A stretch of 64,000 bases of DNA. It comes from Planococcus beigongshangi. GTDB lineage: Bacteria > Bacillota > Bacilli > Bacillales_A > Planococcaceae. The translations under genes were made by a program, and so were the position numbers. The stretch is from assembly GCF_016820495.1 (NCBI RefSeq), contig NZ_JADHDU010000001.1, forward strand, positions 682,257-746,256, written 5' to 3'. Every line of letters begins with the position of its first letter. The first letter of the stretch is position 1. Positions 49,025 to 58,996 of this stretch are shown here, one piece after another. Under the pieces are notes generated by a model. The model was given only the letters and a program-made list of their open reading frames with translations, searched no databases and was not told the DNA's origin.

Positions 49025-50677
49025 ATGAAGTCATTAAACGGAATTAAGTTCGCTGAAATGATTCAGATGGGGTCACATCATCTGTTTCAAAATGCGGATT
49101 ATGTAGATGCGTTAAACGTCTTTCCGGTGCCTGACGGCGATACGGGGACAAATATGAATTTATCCATGACATCCGGAGCGAAAGAAACAGAAGCCAATGC
49201 CCAGGAGCATATCGGAAATACAGCAGCGGCATTGTCTAAAGGGCTGTTGATGGGGGCGCGCGGAAACTCCGGCGTTATCCTGTCTCAATTATTCCGTGGT
49301 TTCAGCAAGTCGATTGCAAATGAGCCTGAGCTTTCTGCAAAACAATTGGCTGGGGCGTTTCAGCATGGCGTAGAAACGGCTTATAAAGCAGTCATGAAAC
49401 CGGTCGAAGGAACGATCTTGACTGTAGCGAAAGATTCGGCTGCGAAAGGGATGGAACTGGCTGACAACGAGACGGATATCATCGCTTTGTTCGAAGGCAT
49501 CGTTGAGGAAGCTAAAGCATCGCTGGAACGTACACCTGACCTACTGCCGGTTTTGAAGGAAGTTGGCGTAGTGGATAGCGGTGGACAAGGCCTTGTTTAT
49601 GTATATGAAGGCTTTTTGGCATGCTTAAAAGGTGAAGAACTGCCGGAGAAGCATGTCACCAATTCGATGAATGATCTTGTCAGCGCTGAACACCACAAAA
49701 ACATAGCCGGTTTTATGGATACAGCGGATATTGAATTCGGCTACTGCACAGAATTCATGGTGAAATTCGAGGACGGTAAAAAAGAGTTCAATGAAGCGGA
49801 ATTCCGTTCGGATCTGAGCGCTTACGGCGACTCACTTCTTGTTATCGCTGACGATGAAGTGGCGAAGATCCATATTCACTCCGAAGAGCCGGGAAAAGTT
49901 CTTACATACGGCCAGGATTACGGCAGTCTGATCAGCATGAAAATCGAAAATATGCGCCAGCAGCATATTGACATTGTCGGAGAAGACTTTAAAAAAGATG
50001 ACAATAAACAAAGTGTTAAGCATCCATACGCAGTGGTTACGGTTGCTATGGGCGAAGGCGTTGCGGAATTGCTCCGCTCAATCGGTGCATCTTACGTAAT
50101 CGAAGGCGGCCAGACGATGAACCCTTCTACTGAAGACATCGTGAATGCCATCCGTTCGGTTTCGGCTGAACGCGTGCTGATTCTGCCAAACAATAAAAAC
50201 ATTATCATGGCTGCTGAACAGGCAGCTGAAATACTGGATATTGAAGCGGCGGTGGTGCCAACCAAAGATGTGCCGCAAGGAATGGCTGCGCTTCTGGCAT
50301 TCAATCCGCAGGCGAGCGTCGAAGAAAACCGCAAATCGATGGCGGGGGCATCCGCGCACGTGAAGTCAGGTTCTGTGACATTTGCAGTCCGCGATACTTC
50401 AATCGACGGAATCACGATTAAGAAAGGCGACTTCATGGGCATTTCAGAAGGCAAAATTGTCGTATCCGATAAGAGCCTAGTGAATGTTACAGAAGAGTTG
50501 GCCAAGAAGCTGATCGATTCGGATGCTGAAATTGTCACGATCCTCTACGGTGAAGATGTGACTGAAGAAGACGCTGAGAAACTTGGTGAATACATCGAGT
50601 CGCTGAATGATGAAGTCGAAGTGGAAATCCACAACGGCAAACAGCCGCTTTATCCATTCATCCTTTCGGTGGAATGA
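49025..50677 (+). CDS. fakA: Fatty acid kinase catalytic subunit FakA (DAK2 domain, YloV)
   Basis: 550 residues. N-terminal DAK2/DhaL ATP-binding domain (FPVPDGDTGTNMNLSM and GARGNSGVILSQ) and a C-terminal DegV-like-partner part. FakA phosphorylates exogenous fatty acids bound to FakB (DegV) proteins for use by PlsX/PlsY; plsX is 4.5 kb downstream. Followed by a clear terminator. Confidence 0.93.
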   Translation: MKSLNGIKFAEMIQMGSHHLFQNADYVDALNVFPVPDGDTGTNMNLSMTSGAKETEANAQEHIGNTAAALSKGLLMGARGNSGVILSQLFRGFSKSIANEPELSAKQLAGAFQHGVETAYKAVMKPVEGTILTVAKDSAAKGMELADNETDIIALFEGIVEEAKASLERTPDLLPVLKEVGVVDSGGQGLVYVYEGFLACLKGEELPEKHVTNSMNDLVSAEHHKNIAGFMDTADIEFGYCTEFMVKFEDGKKEFNEAEFRSDLSAYGDSLLVIADDEVAKIHIHSEEPGKVLTYGQDYGSLISMKIENMRQQHIDIVGEDFKKDDNKQSVKHPYAVVTVAMGEGVAELLRSIGASYVIEGGQTMNPSTEDIVNAIRSVSAERVLILPNNKNIIMAAEQAAEILDIEAAVVPTKDVPQGMAALLAFNPQASVEENRKSMAGASAHVKSGSVTFAVRDTSIDGITIKKGDFMGISEGKIVVSDKSLVNVTEELAKKLIDSDAEIVTILYGEDVTEEDAEKLGEYIESLNDEVEVEIHNGKQPLYPFILSVE

Positions 50678-50708
50678 TTTTTCTGCTATTTTAATATGTA
50701 TTCCTTTC

Positions 50709-50755
50709 GGAACAGGCACCGGGAAGCTCAGCGCTTTCCAGTGCCTGTTTTATTG
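50709..50755 (+). terminator. Terminator after fakA
   Basis: AACAGGCAC..GGGAAGC / GCTTTCC..GTGCCTGTT stem with TTTATT tail. Confidence 0.8.
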
Positions 50756-50808
50756 GTATCACTGAACTGGAAACGCTTACGCCATTCGGCCGGAATGCTC
50801 TGTTTTCT

Positions 50809-50837
50809 TTGTCTAAAGTGTGAATATCGTGTAGACT
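50809..50837 (+). promoter_or_regulatory. Promoter of sdaAB-sdaAA
   Basis: -35 TTGTCT 50809-50814 and -10 TAGACT 50832-50837, 17-bp spacer. Confidence 0.6.
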
Positions 50838-50875
50838 GATAGTATACGCAAACTTAAGGGAGAGGGGTTTGAGCC

Positions 50876-51538
50876 ATGAAGTTCAAATCTGTTTTTGATG
50901 TTATCGGGCCGGTCATGATCGGACCGTCATCTTCACATACAGCGGGAGCAGCCCGCATTGGAAGAGTAGCCAGGGATCTATTCGGGCGTCAGCCGGAATG
51001 GGCAAAGATCCATCTGTACGGCTCTTTCGCCGAAACCTATAAAGGACACAGCACGGATGTCGCAATTATCGGCGGCCTGCTTGATTATGATACAGACGAT
51101 GAACGGATAAAGACTTCTTTTGAAGAGGCGGAACGGGCAGGGATGACTTTCGATTTTATTCCTGAGACTGGTCATACAGAACACCCGAATACAGCGCGTG
51201 TTGTCATCGGCGACAGCCAATTTGAAATGTCGATGATGGGCATTTCGATTGGCGGAGGCAAGATTGAGATCACCGAACTGAACGGCTTCCCGCTCCGATT
51301 GTCCGGAAACCATCCGGCTATCCTGGTGGTACATGATGACCGTTCGGGCTGTATCGCGAACGTCGCCAACTGCCTGTACCGGTATGACATCAATATTGGG
51401 CATATGGAAGTGTCGCGGCGGCAAAAAGGCGAAATGGCTTTGATGGTCATCGAAGTGGATCAGACAGTGGATGCAGTCGTCATGGATGAACTTCGGCAGC
51501 TTCCGAACATCACGCAAGTGACCAGGATCGCCGATTGA
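50876..51538 (+). CDS. sdaAB: L-serine dehydratase, iron-sulfur-dependent, beta subunit
   Basis: 220 residues. Substrate-binding beta chain with IGPSSSHTAGAARIG at the N-terminus and a C-terminal ACT domain (PAILVVHDDRSGCIANVANC, about 142-161 onward), which senses serine in the family. Pairs with the 4Fe-4S alpha chain 17 bp downstream to convert L-serine to pyruvate and ammonia. AGGGAGAGGGG precedes the ATG. Confidence 0.95.
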   Translation: MKFKSVFDVIGPVMIGPSSSHTAGAARIGRVARDLFGRQPEWAKIHLYGSFAETYKGHSTDVAIIGGLLDYDTDDERIKTSFEEAERAGMTFDFIPETGHTEHPNTARVVIGDSQFEMSMMGISIGGGKIEITELNGFPLRLSGNHPAILVVHDDRSGCIANVANCLYRYDINIGHMEVSRRQKGEMALMVIEVDQTVDAVVMDELRQLPNITQVTRIAD

Positions 51539-51555
51539 AGAGGAGGATGTTTTAA

Positions 51556-52455
51556 ATGGATGTATTATTCCGTAACGTTAAAGAATTGGTCGAACGGGCT
51601 GAATCTGAAAATAAATTGATATCTGAAATAATGATTGAACAGGAAATTATGATTACCCAGCGCACGCGTGAAGAGATCATGGCGCAGATGGAGCGAAATC
51701 TTACGGTCATGGAAGAAGCGGTGGAAAAAGGTCTGAAAGGTGTCCAGTCGGTTTCCGGATTGACTGGCGGAGATGCTGTATTGCTGCAGGCTTATATCGA
51801 TAAAGGAAATACATTGTCGGGGCCGCTTATGCTGGATGCTGTCAGCAAAGCTGTAGCGACAAATGAAGTAAATGCGGCGATGGGAACGATCTGTGCCACG
51901 CCGACTGCAGGTTCTGCAGGCGTAGTGCCGGGGACATTATTTGCAGTCAAAAACCAATTGAACCCGACACGTGAACAGATGATCCGTTATTTATTCACAT
52001 CAGGAGCATTCGGATTTGTAGTGGCCAATAACGCATCGATTTCCGGTGCGGCGGGCGGCTGTCAGGCGGAAGTCGGTTCAGCAGCGGCGATGGCAGCAGC
52101 GGCCATTGTTGAGATGGCAGGCGGATCACCGCAGCAGAGCTCGGAAGCTTTTGCCATCACGATGAAAAATATGCTGGGCCTGGTCTGCGATCCGGTGGCG
52201 GGATTAGTGGAAGTTCCTTGTGTTAAGCGGAATGCCATGGGAGCTTCGAATGCAGTGGTCGCAGCTGATATGGCGCTGGCGGGAGTAACAAGCCGCATTC
52301 CGACCGATGAAGTGATCGGTGCGATGTTCGAAATCGGCCAATCGATGCCATCAGCATTGAAAGAAACCGCAAAAGGCGGACTTGCGGCGACTCCGACAGG
52401 CAAATGGCTTGAGTCGAAAATCTTTGGCGGCTCGGTAGTCGGCAGTGGCAGGTAA
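51556..52455 (+). CDS. sdaAA: L-serine dehydratase, iron-sulfur-dependent, alpha subunit
   Basis: 299 residues. Carries the oxygen-sensitive [4Fe-4S] cluster; conserved cysteines lie in TICATPTAGSAG, AAGGCQAEVG, LVCDPVAG and VEVPCVKRN. Forms the enzyme with SdaAB. Its end overlaps the recG GTG by 11 bases. Confidence 0.95.
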   Translation: MDVLFRNVKELVERAESENKLISEIMIEQEIMITQRTREEIMAQMERNLTVMEEAVEKGLKGVQSVSGLTGGDAVLLQAYIDKGNTLSGPLMLDAVSKAVATNEVNAAMGTICATPTAGSAGVVPGTLFAVKNQLNPTREQMIRYLFTSGAFGFVVANNASISGAAGGCQAEVGSAAAMAAAAIVEMAGGSPQQSSEAFAITMKNMLGLVCDPVAGLVEVPCVKRNAMGASNAVVAADMALAGVTSRIPTDEVIGAMFEIGQSMPSALKETAKGGLAATPTGKWLESKIFGGSVVGSGR

Positions 52456-54487
52456 AGATTCTGTCGCCGCCTTGAAAGGCGTCGGCAAACAGGCAGCTGA
52501 AACATTGAAGGAAATGAACATTGAAACCATCCATGATCTGATCATGACATTTCCTTTCCGCCACGAAGATTTTCAGCTGAAAGATCTGGTGGACACACCA
52601 CATAATGAACGTGTAACTGTGGAGGGAAGGGTCGAAAGCGAGCCTTCCGTCCTTTTTTTAGGAAAAAATAAATCCCGTACTACAGTCCAGGTGATGGTTG
52701 GCCGCCATTTGATCAAGGCTGTTTTCTTCAACCAGCATTATGTAAAAGCTAAACTTCATATCGGTGAGATCATTACGTTGACCGGCAAATGGGATCGCGG
52801 CCGCCAGATCATCACGGTGTCGAGCCATACCCTTGGTCCGCGCATGGATGGGGCTGATTTTGAACCCGTATACAGCCTGAAGGGTTCGATGCATCAGAAG
52901 ACGTTCCGGAAGCTGATGCGCCAGGCGCTGGATCTCGCGAAGGATGACCTCGAAGAATGCATCCCTTCAAAATATCTGCATGAATATAAATTGGTGCCAC
53001 TTGCTGATGCATTGGAATGGGTCCATTTTCCGCCGGACGGCGAATCGCTAAAACAAGCGCGGCGACGCTTCGTTTATGAAGAGCTTTTAATGTTCCAATT
53101 AAAGATGCAGGCGCTGCGTAAAAAGAACCGCGAAGAAGAAGGCGGCTCGTTCATTGATTACGATGTGGAAAAAGTCCGCAGGTTCGTTCAGTCGCTGCCG
53201 TATGAATTGACTGAGGCGCAGAAACGCGTCGTCAACGAAGTTTCCAAGGATATGAAAGAACCGTTCCGGATGAACCGGCTTCTTCAGGGGGATGTAGGAT
53301 CCGGTAAAACGGTGGTCGCCGCAATCGCCCTGTACGCCACTGTTACGGCGGGACTGCAAGGTGCGCTGATGGCGCCGACTGAAATCCTTGCGGAGCAGCA
53401 TGCCAATACACTGGTGCAGTGGTTCGGTGATTTTCCAGTGACGATCGCTCTATTGACAGGTTCCGTGAAAGGAAAGAGAAGACAGCTGATCCTGGATCAA
53501 CTGGCGGCAGGGGAAATCGATATCCTGATAGGGACCCATGCGCTGATCCAGCCTGATGTGAAATTCAAGAACCTGGGTCTCGTCATCACGGATGAACAGC
53601 ATCGTTTTGGTGTGGATCAGCGGCGTGTCCTGAAAGACAAAGGCTATAATCCGGATGTCCTGTTCATGACGGCTACGCCGATTCCGAGAACACTGGCGAT
53701 TTCTGCATTTGGGGAAATGGATGTTTCGGTCATCGATGAAATGCCGGTCGGCCGAAAAGAGATCCAGACCTTCTGGATGAAGAAAGATATGTTCGGCAAA
53801 ATTGTAGGGCGTATGGAAAAAGAGCTTGCTGCCGGGCGGCAGGCGTATGTGATCTGTCCGCTGATCGAAGAATCGGATAAACTCGACTTTCAGAATGCGG
53901 TCGAATTATACAGCCAATTATCGAGTTATTTCCACGGCAAATATACAGTCGGCCTCATGCACGGACGCCTCCATTCGGATGAAAAAGAGGAAACGATGCG
54001 TTCGTTTTCTGAAGGTGAAATCGCCGTGTTGGTATCCACTACCGTGGTGGAAGTCGGAGTCAATGTCCCGAATGCTTCGTTCATGCTGATATATGATGCA
54101 GAGCGTTTCGGTTTATCGCAGCTCCACCAATTAAGAGGCCGGGTCGGACGCGGCAGCGAACAATCCTATTGTGTGCTGCTGGCTGATCCGAAAACCGAAA
54201 TTGGGAAAGAGCGGATGACCTCGATGACGGAAACGAATGATGGATTTGTGCTCGCTGAAAAGGATTTGAAATTGCGGGGGCCAGGGGATTTCTTCGGTCG
54301 GAAGCAAAGCGGGTTGCCTGAGTTCAAGATGGCGGATCTGATCCATGATTACCGGGCCCTCGAAACAGCAAGAAAAGATGCCGAGAGTCTCGTTAACAGC
54401 GAAGAATTCTGGACGAGCGATGGAACCGCATGCCTGCGGAGGATGCTCGAGGAATCCGGTGCTTTATCGATGTCCCGGCTCGACTGA
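52445..54487 (+). CDS. recG: ATP-dependent DNA helicase RecG
   Basis: 680 residues. Branch-migrating helicase for fork reversal and recombination. An N-terminal wedge/OB domain (about 1-150) precedes Walker [13 protein letters not shown], motif [11 protein letters not shown] and the C-terminal helicase with [11 protein letters not shown] start at 52445, inside sdaAA; the RBS is weak, which suggests coupling. Confidence 0.95.
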   Translation: MAGKDSVAALKGVGKQAAETLKEMNIETIHDLIMTFPFRHEDFQLKDLVDTPHNERVTVEGRVESEPSVLFLGKNKSRTTVQVMVGRHLIKAVFFNQHYVKAKLHIGEIITLTGKWDRGRQIITVSSHTLGPRMDGADFEPVYSLKGSMHQKTFRKLMRQALDLAKDDLEECIPSKYLHEYKLVPLADALEWVHFPPDGESLKQARRRFVYEELLMFQLKMQALRKKNREEEGGSFIDYDVEKVRRFVQSLPYELTEAQKRVVNEVSKDMKEPFRMNRLLQGDVGSGKTVVAAIALYATVTAGLQGALMAPTEILAEQHANTLVQWFGDFPVTIALLTGSVKGKRRQLILDQLAAGEIDILIGTHALIQPDVKFKNLGLVITDEQHRFGVDQRRVLKDKGYNPDVLFMTATPIPRTLAISAFGEMDVSVIDEMPVGRKEIQTFWMKKDMFGKIVGRMEKELAAGRQAYVICPLIEESDKLDFQNAVELYSQLSSYFHGKYTVGLMHGRLHSDEKEETMRSFSEGEIAVLVSTTVVEVGVNVPNASFMLIYDAERFGLSQLHQLRGRVGRGSEQSYCVLLADPKTEIGKERMTSMTETNDGFVLAEKDLKLRGPGDFFGRKQSGLPEFKMADLIHDYRALETARKDAESLVNSEEFWTSDGTACLRRMLEESGALSMSRLD

Positions 54488-54510
54488 GGATGCATTGGCA
54501 TTATTTGCCC

Positions 54511-54560
54511 TTGCATTCTTTTTTTTATTTCCATATACTGATGTTAGTACCAAGTGCTAA
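54511..54560 (+). promoter_or_regulatory. fapR promoter with FapR operator
   Basis: -35 TTGCAT 54511-54516, -10 TATACT 54534-54539, 17-bp spacer. A 17-bp FapR-type operator TTAGTACCAAGTGCTAA (54544-54560) covers the transcript start, matching the recalled consensus TTAGTACCNNNTACTAA at all but one base. Autorepression relieved by malonyl-CoA is expected. Confidence 0.85.
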
Positions 54561-54574
54561 TAGCGGGCGGTGAC

Positions 54575-55162
54575 ATGATGAAACGTACAAAAAGAGAACG
54601 CCAGACAGCGTTGAAAAAATCGATAGAAGAAAATCCATTCGTGACGGATGAAGAATTGTCTGCTGAATTCGATGTCAGTGTTCAGACAATCCGGCTCGAC
54701 CGGATGGAACTCGCTATACCGGAATTGCGTGAGCGCATCAAACACGTGGCCGTAAAGACATTTGAAGACGAAGTGAAATCCCTTCCGATTGACGAAGTGA
54801 TTGGTGAGATCATTGATATCGAGTTGGATGAAAAAGCGATTTCAATATTTGATGTCAAAGCGGAACATGTTTTCCAGCGCAATCAGATTGCCAGGGGACA
54901 CCATCTTTTTGCCCAGGCCAACTCGCTGGCGGTGGCAGTGATGGATGAGGAATTGGCGTTGACCGTGAAATCCGAACTGCAATTTCTGCGTCCGGTAAAA
55001 GCCGGGCAGCGAATTGTGGCCAAAGCGACAGTGATTGAACGGCTGCCGGAAAAAAACAGGGCATCTGTAAAAGTCGTTTCGACGGTTGATCAGGTGACTG
55101 TATTTATCGGCACATTTGAAATGTACCGAATGACAGAACAAAGTGAAGGTGAAGTTGGATGA
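54575..55162 (+). CDS. fapR: Fatty acid and phospholipid synthesis repressor FapR
   Basis: 195 residues. DeoR-like HTH ([21 protein letters not shown]) followed by a hot-dog domain that binds malonyl-CoA or malonyl-ACP ([19 protein letters not shown]). Represses fap, plsX, fabD, fabG and others. Start is ATG 54575 or 54578 after GGCGGTGAC. First gene of the plsX-fabD-fabG operon with its own operator upstream. Confidence 0.95.
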   Translation: MMKRTKRERQTALKKSIEENPFVTDEELSAEFDVSVQTIRLDRMELAIPELRERIKHVAVKTFEDEVKSLPIDEVIGEIIDIELDEKAISIFDVKAEHVFQRNQIARGHHLFAQANSLAVAVMDEELALTVKSELQFLRPVKAGQRIVAKATVIERLPEKNRASVKVVSTVDQVTVFIGTFEMYRMTEQSEGEVG

Positions 55163-56151
55163 AAATAGCTGTGGACGGCATGGGTGGAGACAACGCCCCG
55201 AAAGAAATTATCGAAGGTGTATTTAAGGCTTTGGAAGAATATCAGGATTTGGAAGTCCAGCTTTTCGGCCATCAGGATAAAATGCAGCCATACATAAAAG
55301 AGCACGACCGGTTAACGGTTTTTCATTGTGAAGAGATGATTGAAGCGGAAGACGATCCAGTCCGTTCAGTCAGACGAAAAAAAGATGCTTCTATGGTGCG
55401 CATGGCACAGGCTGTAAAAGACGGCACTGCCGATGCTTGTGTATCTGCAGGCAATACAGGCGGTTTGATGTCCGCCGGTTTATTCATCGTTGGACGTATC
55501 GACGGCGTCGACCGACCTGCACTCGCTCCGACTTTACCTACGATCGATGGCACAGGTTTTGTCATGCTCGATATGGGGGCGAACGCAGAAGCTCGACCGG
55601 AACACCTCGTACAATACGCGATCATGGGCAGTATCTATGCAGAAAAAGTGCGGGGTATCCAAAATCCGAGAGTCGGACTCTTGAACATCGGAACGGAAGA
55701 GAAAAAAGGGAACGATCTGACCAAGGCTGCTTTTCCTCTATTAAAGGAAGCTCCTGTCAACTTTATCGGCAATGTGGAATCGCGTGACCTGTTGAACGGA
55801 GTCGCGGATGTTGTCGTGACGGATGGTTTCACGGGCAATATGGTGCTGAAAACAATCGAAGGCACCGCGATGAATGTATTTGCGATGATCAAAGATGTAT
55901 TCATGTCATCGATGAAAACAAAGATTGCAGCTGCTCTTGTAAAAGAAGATATACGGGGATTGAAAGGTATGCTCGATTACAGTGAATACGGCGGTGCAGG
56001 TTTATTCGGCTTAAAAGCGCCTGTCATCAAAGCGCACGGATCTTCCAACAGTACAGCCCTCTTCAATGCAATCCGCCAGACCCGAACAATGGTTGAATTT
56101 GACGTAACCGGCACCATCTACAACACGTTGAAAAAGGAGCAGGCAGAATGA
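55159..56151 (+). CDS. plsX: Phosphate acyltransferase PlsX
   Basis: 330 residues. Converts acyl-ACP to acyl-phosphate, the first step of phospholipid synthesis. Motifs [18 protein letters not shown] and EYGGAGLFG are seen. Overlaps fapR and fabD by 4 bases each. Confidence 0.96.
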   Translation: MKIAVDGMGGDNAPKEIIEGVFKALEEYQDLEVQLFGHQDKMQPYIKEHDRLTVFHCEEMIEAEDDPVRSVRRKKDASMVRMAQAVKDGTADACVSAGNTGGLMSAGLFIVGRIDGVDRPALAPTLPTIDGTGFVMLDMGANAEARPEHLVQYAIMGSIYAEKVRGIQNPRVGLLNIGTEEKKGNDLTKAAFPLLKEAPVNFIGNVESRDLLNGVADVVVTDGFTGNMVLKTIEGTAMNVFAMIKDVFMSSMKTKIAAALVKEDIRGLKGMLDYSEYGGAGLFGLKAPVIKAHGSSNSTALFNAIRQTRTMVEFDVTGTIYNTLKKEQAE

Positions 56152-57083
56152 CTAAAATAGCATTTATCTACCCGGGACAAGGCTCCCAGACAGTCGGAAT
56201 GGGCGCATCCTTTTTAACTGATGAAAGAAGCAAGGGGTTCTTCGATATTGCAGATGAAGTACTGGGCATTCAGCTGTCGAAACTGATGCTGGAGGGACCT
56301 GCTGAAGAGCTGACCCTTACTTATAACGCCCAGCCGGCTCTGCTGACAGTCAGTTCAATGATTACTGAGCGGCTGGCACGTGCCGGCATCGTCCCTTCCT
56401 ATACGGCTGGCCATAGCCTGGGGGAATACAGTGCGCTCGAAGCATCGGGCGTCATGAAATTCGAGACGGCTGTGGATATCGTACATAAACGGGGACTTTT
56501 CATGAATGAGGCGGTTCCTGCGGGTGAAGGGACAATGGCGGCCATTCTTGGCATGGCCAGTGAAGAGCTTCAAAAGGTGACGAATGAAGTCACGGATACG
56601 ACTGGCGTTGTCCAATTGGCCAATTTGAACAGTCCTGGACAAATCGTCATTTCAGGAACAAAAGCGGGTGTCGAGGAAGCTTGCCGCCTTGCGAAGGAAA
56701 ATGGCGCAAAACGTGCAATTCCGCTTGATGTCAGCGGTCCGTTCCATTCGGAATTGATGCGTCCGGCTTCCCAGGACCTGGCAGAAGTGTTGAGCAAGGC
56801 GTTCCTCTTGGATGCCCACGTTCCGGTTATCGCCAACGTAACGGCGGAGCCTGAAACGAATGCTGCGCAAATTCAGGATCTGCTCGTGCGCCAATTATAT
56901 TCTCCGGTATTATGGGAGCAATCGGTGCAGAAGATGATCGAATTGGGAGTTACAGTATTTATTGAAATCGGTCCGGGGAAAGTATTGAGCGGGTTGGTGA
57001 AGAAAATAGACCGTTCGGTGACCGTGTTGCCGGTTAATGATTTGGAATCCTTGGAAAAAGCGATTGAGGAGCTGAAGAAATGA
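56148..57083 (+). CDS. fabD: Malonyl-CoA:ACP transacylase
   Basis: 311 residues. Loads malonate onto ACP. Nucleophile S90 in [21 protein letters not shown] at the N-terminus and catalytic histidine in GPFHSELM. Overlaps fabG by 4 bases. Confidence 0.96.
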   Translation: MTKIAFIYPGQGSQTVGMGASFLTDERSKGFFDIADEVLGIQLSKLMLEGPAEELTLTYNAQPALLTVSSMITERLARAGIVPSYTAGHSLGEYSALEASGVMKFETAVDIVHKRGLFMNEAVPAGEGTMAAILGMASEELQKVTNEVTDTTGVVQLANLNSPGQIVISGTKAGVEEACRLAKENGAKRAIPLDVSGPFHSELMRPASQDLAEVLSKAFLLDAHVPVIANVTAEPETNAAQIQDLLVRQLYSPVLWEQSVQKMIELGVTVFIEIGPGKVLSGLVKKIDRSVTVLPVNDLESLEKAIEELKK

Positions 57084-57826
57084 GCGATCTTACGGGTAAG
57101 ACAGCCATCATAACAGGTGCTTCGCGGGGCATAGGGGCAGAAATCGCCCGTCGTTTTGCGCAGGCAGGGGCGAAAATCGTCGTCAATTACAGCGGCAGCC
57201 AGTCTAAAGCGGAAGCAGTCGTTGAATCGATCAAAGAAAATGGCGGTGAGGCAATCGCCGTCAAAGCGAACGTTGCAGATTCCGCTGATGTCAAAGCGAT
57301 GGTGGATGCAGCGATGGAGGCCTTCGGTTCCGTCGATATCCTGGTGAATAACGCAGGCATCACCCGTGACAATCTGATGATGCGCATGAAAGATGATGAA
57401 TGGGATGATGTCATCAATACCAACCTTAAAGGGGTGTTCGTCTGCACGAAAGCAGTGACGCGCCAAATGATGAAGCAGCGGGCGGGCCGAATCGTCAACA
57501 TCGCATCGATTGTCGGTGTCATGGGCAACGCCGGCCAGGCCAATTACGTCGCTTCGAAAGCAGGCGTCATCGGGCTTACAAAAACGACGGCACGCGAACT
57601 GGCTTCGCGGGGCATCACAGCAAATGCCGTGGCGCCGGGATTCATCACAACAGATATGACAGACAGCTTAAATGAAGACATTCAGAAAACGATGATGGGG
57701 CAGATTCCGCTTGGCCGGTTCGGCAAGCCGGATGAAGTGGCGAAAGCGGCGTTGTTCCTTGCGTCGGATGAAGCTTCCTATATGACCGGACAAACGCTCC
57801 ATATCGATGGCGGCATGGTCATGTAA
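57080..57826 (+). CDS. fabG: 3-oxoacyl-ACP reductase FabG
   Basis: 248 residues, SDR family. NADPH motif [12 protein letters not shown], and the catalytic pair Y156/K160 in YVASK. Reduces beta-ketoacyl-ACP in fatty-acid elongation. 40 bp before acpP. Confidence 0.96.
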   Translation: MSDLTGKTAIITGASRGIGAEIARRFAQAGAKIVVNYSGSQSKAEAVVESIKENGGEAIAVKANVADSADVKAMVDAAMEAFGSVDILVNNAGITRDNLMMRMKDDEWDDVINTNLKGVFVCTKAVTRQMMKQRAGRIVNIASIVGVMGNAGQANYVASKAGVIGLTKTTARELASRGITANAVAPGFITTDMTDSLNEDIQKTMMGQIPLGRFGKPDEVAKAALFLASDEASYMTGQTLHIDGGMVM

Positions 57827-57866
57827 ATTATTTTTCAGGATACCGCATTGAGGGGAGGTGACGACA

Positions 57867-58103
57867 TTGGCAACAGTACTGGAGAGAGTAACGAAAGTAA
57901 TCGTGGATCGTCTGGGTGTAGAAGAGAACGAAGTGAAACTTGAAGCTTCATTCACAGGAGACCTTGGTGCAGATTCATTGGATGTAGTTGAACTGGTTAT
58001 GGAACTTGAAGACGAATTCGACATGGAAATTTCTGATGAAGATGCAGAAGGCATGTCTACAGTAGGAGACGCAGTTTCTTACATTGAAAAGAAGCAAGCA
58101 TAA
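57867..58103 (+). CDS. acpP: Acyl carrier protein
   Basis: 78 residues, acidic four-helix carrier. The phosphopantetheine attachment serine is S37 in [10 protein letters not shown]. The TTG at 57867 is chosen because GGGAGGTGA (57853-57861) is spaced 5-7 bases before it and it yields the [10 protein letters not shown] family start; the frame from 57858 is rejected. A terminator follows. Confidence 0.95.
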   Translation: MATVLERVTKVIVDRLGVEENEVKLEASFTGDLGADSLDVVELVMELEDEFDMEISDEDAEGMSTVGDAVSYIEKKQA

Positions 58104-58126
58104 ATAAATTTGAATGATGAATGACC

Positions 58127-58178
58127 TTGACGCATGACTGCCCGAAGCTGGAGCAGACATGCGTCAATTCATTTTTTG
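58127..58178 (+). terminator. Terminator after acpP
   Basis: TTGACGCATG / CATGCGTCAA outer stem (58127 to 58166) followed by TTCATTTTTT. Confidence 0.75.
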
Positions 58179-58237
58179 CGTTAAAGCGCGAAAACAGGTA
58201 AAATTGACTGAAGAACAATACAGGAAGGCAGATAAAA

Positions 58238-58993
58238 ATGGCAATGAAAAAAAACCTTAACCAACAGAAGCCGGGAGTGCTGAAAGAAAGTGTGAAAGAT
58301 GCATTCAGCCAGCTTCAAACTGAGTTGAATGTCACCTTCCGAAACCCCGCATTATTGTATCAGGCTTTTACCCATTCATCTTATGTGAATGAGCATCGGC
58401 GGAAAAAATTCACTGACAACGAGCGTCTCGAATTTCTTGGTGACGCAGTATTGGAATTATCGGTTTCCCATTACCTCTATATGAAGTACCCGGATATGAG
58501 CGAAGGTGAATTGACGAAACTGCGGGCATCCATTGTCTGCGAACCGTCACTTGTACTTTTCGCCAATGAACTGGATTTCGGTAAATATATATTGCTCGGC
58601 AAAGGCGAAGAGCTGACCGGCGGAAGAACGCGTCCGGCACTTCTGGCTGATGTATTCGAGTCGTTTATTGGAGCTTTGTATCTGGACCAGGGACTGGAAC
58701 CGGTCGTTTCGTTTTTAGAAGTGATTCTTTTCCCCAAAGTGGAAATCGGTGCTTTTTCGCATGTGATGGATTATAAGAGCCAGCTGCAGGAAATCGTGCA
58801 GCAGAAAAACTCCGGAGCATTGACTTATGAGATCATCGAAGAAAAAGGGCCCGCCCACAGCCGGGTTTTTGTAACGCGTGTCACCCTGGCCGACCAGGAA
58901 CTTGGTGTAGGAAATGGACGGTCCAAAAAAGAAGCGGAACAGCAGGCAGCCCAGCTGGCAATCCGTAAATTGCAGCAAGCAATGGAGGACTAG
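58238..58993 (+). CDS. rnc: Ribonuclease III
   Basis: 251 residues. Double-strand RNA endonuclease for rRNA and mRNA processing. Signature [13 protein letters not shown] with catalytic acidic residues, and a C-terminal dsRBD ([11 protein letters not shown] to EQQAAQLAI). AGGAAGGC precedes the ATG. 3 bp before smc. Confidence 0.96.
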   Translation: MAMKKNLNQQKPGVLKESVKDAFSQLQTELNVTFRNPALLYQAFTHSSYVNEHRRKKFTDNERLEFLGDAVLELSVSHYLYMKYPDMSEGELTKLRASIVCEPSLVLFANELDFGKYILLGKGEELTGGRTRPALLADVFESFIGALYLDQGLEPVVSFLEVILFPKVEIGAFSHVMDYKSQLQEIVQQKNSGALTYEIIEEKGPAHSRVFVTRVTLADQELGVGNGRSKKEAEQQAAQLAIRKLQQAMED

Positions 58994-58996
58994 AGA

